Part shown: piece by piece, positions 6,980 through 7,450 of the stretch
How the letters are laid out: the number at the start of each line of letters is the position of its first letter
Numbering within the stretch: position 1 is the stretch's first letter
NCBI GenBank assembly: GCA_009785885.1
Contig: WQUE01000059.1
Coordinates: 1-7,450, forward strand
Source: Actinomycetes bacterium
Lineage (GTDB): Bacteria > Actinomycetota > Actinomycetes > Propionibacteriales > Propionibacteriaceae
Direction: 5' to 3'
DNA length: 7,450 nt
Made by a program: the position numbers and the translations under genes
Notes under the pieces: generated by a model
Databases searched by the model: none
The model's input: only the letters and a program-made list of their open reading frames with translations
Told to the model about the DNA's origin: nothing

Positions 6980-7450
6980 ATGTTCAGTCGGATCAAGGGG
7001 CGTGCCTGGGGCGTGCCGATCGCGTTGTGTCTGGGGCTTGTCGTGCCCGCGGTCGCCTCGGCGCCGCCGGCCCAGGCGGCGACGTTCAGCGTGTCGTTGA
7101 GCCAGACGATGGTGGACGCCCGTCCGCAGCGGCTGGCGTTGACGCCGTCGGGCTGCGGGGCCTGGAACCTGTTCGTGCCGTCCACCATGTACATGACGAT
7201 CACGTACCCGTGGTGGGCGGCCCCGGAGGGGAGCAGCAGCGCCTCGACCACCACGTTCACGACCCTGTGCAGCCCGGGCATGGCGAATCTGCGCGTGCTG
7301 GCGAACACGACGGGCTTCGACCGGTCGGGCAAGATCACGGTGACGAACGGCGGCCAGACGTACACGGTCGTGCTGTCGCAGTCGAAGGCCACGTCGGGGC
7401 AGCTCACGATGGCGAGCTTCGGCGACTCGTACGTGGCGGGCTCCGGCACG
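6980..7450 (+). CDS. Secreted SGNH/GDSL hydrolase with N-terminal BACON-like domain (copy 2, cut by window end)
   Basis: 157 open codons run to the window edge without a stop. The protein starts MFSRIKGRAWGVPIALCLGL, with signal peptide cleavage expected at PPAQA-A. The mature beta domain has the same landmarks as copy 1: cysteines 59 and 97, TYPWWAAP, and TGFDRSGKITVTNGGQT followed by YTVVLSQSKA. It then enters the catalytic domain at block I, SFGDSYVAGSG, with Ser150 as nucleophile at the same residue number as in copy 1. Blocks II, III and V lie beyond the window, so full activity cannot be confirmed. Outside the shared patches the N-terminal domain is clearly diverged, so this is a paralog and not an exact duplicate. 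A hydrolase acting outside the cell, like copy 1, is inferred; substrate unknown. Confidence 0.85.
   Translation, partial: MFSRIKGRAWGVPIALCLGLVVPAVASAPPAQAATFSVSLSQTMVDARPQRLALTPSGCGAWNLFVPSTMYMTITYPWWAAPEGSSSASTTTFTTLCSPGMANLRVLANTTGFDRSGKITVTNGGQTYTVVLSQSKATSGQLTMASFGDSYVAGSGT
7007..7038 (+). repeat. Signal-peptide repeat, copy 2 (matches 5259-5290)
   Basis: Identical over 32 bases to the signal-peptide segment of the first hydrolase gene, at an offset of 1748 bases. Confidence 0.85.
7292..7360 (+). repeat. BACON-end repeat, copy 2 (matches 5541-5609)
   Basis: Sixty-six of 69 bases match copy 1, at an offset of 1751 bases; the three-base change in offset means one codon was gained or lost between the two shared patches. 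Confidence 0.85.

Overview
The window is GC-rich and actinobacterial in character. The evidence is the strong G/C bias at third codon positions, GTG starts, TANNNT-type -10 boxes placed directly at start codons, an MptB-type mannosyltransferase, a short-LID adenylate kinase, and best remembered matches to actinobacterial SecY and methionine aminopeptidase. I cannot name a genus. Orders that carry lipomannan-type lipoglycans (Mycobacteriales, Propionibacteriales and similar) fit the MptB gene.

Layout. Positions 1-446 (minus strand) hold the N-terminal 148 residues of an M13 (PepO/neprilysin-like) peptidase, cut by the window edge. Divergent to it, 502-2088 (plus) encodes a polytopic polyprenyl-phosphate-mannose-dependent alpha-1,6-mannosyltransferase (MptB family). 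The two starts are 55 bp apart and both look leaderless. Next comes a housekeeping block: secY (2204-3514), adk (3590-4165) and map (4165-5019), all plus strand, with adk and map overlapping by one base. A perfect 10-bp inverted repeat containing a possible -10 box sits between secY and adk.

After map, a 209-bp gap with an AT-rich pocket, a hairpin and a good ribosome binding site leads into two tandem secreted hydrolases. The first (5229-6866) is complete and the second (6980 onward) is cut by the window end. Each has a signal peptide, an N-terminal all-beta domain resembling BACON with a conserved cysteine pair, and an SGNH/GDSL catalytic domain. The pair are paralogs that share near-identical DNA in patches, while the DNA between the patches has diverged.

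How the genes relate. secY-adk-map is normally the tail of the spc ribosomal-protein operon (rplO-secY-adk-map-infA-rpmJ-rpsM). Here rplO is missing upstream and infA is missing downstream, so the block is either detached from the operon or a second copy. SecY is the export channel that the two hydrolases would use, MetAP trims N-terminal methionine from cytosolic proteins and Adk balances adenine nucleotides. No functional link beyond general export is shown. I see no RNA genes, CRISPR arrays, insertion sequences or integrase genes, and no gene-free stretch longer than 209 bases. The most unusual content is the tandem BACON-SGNH pair and its position directly behind a displaced secY-adk-map block.
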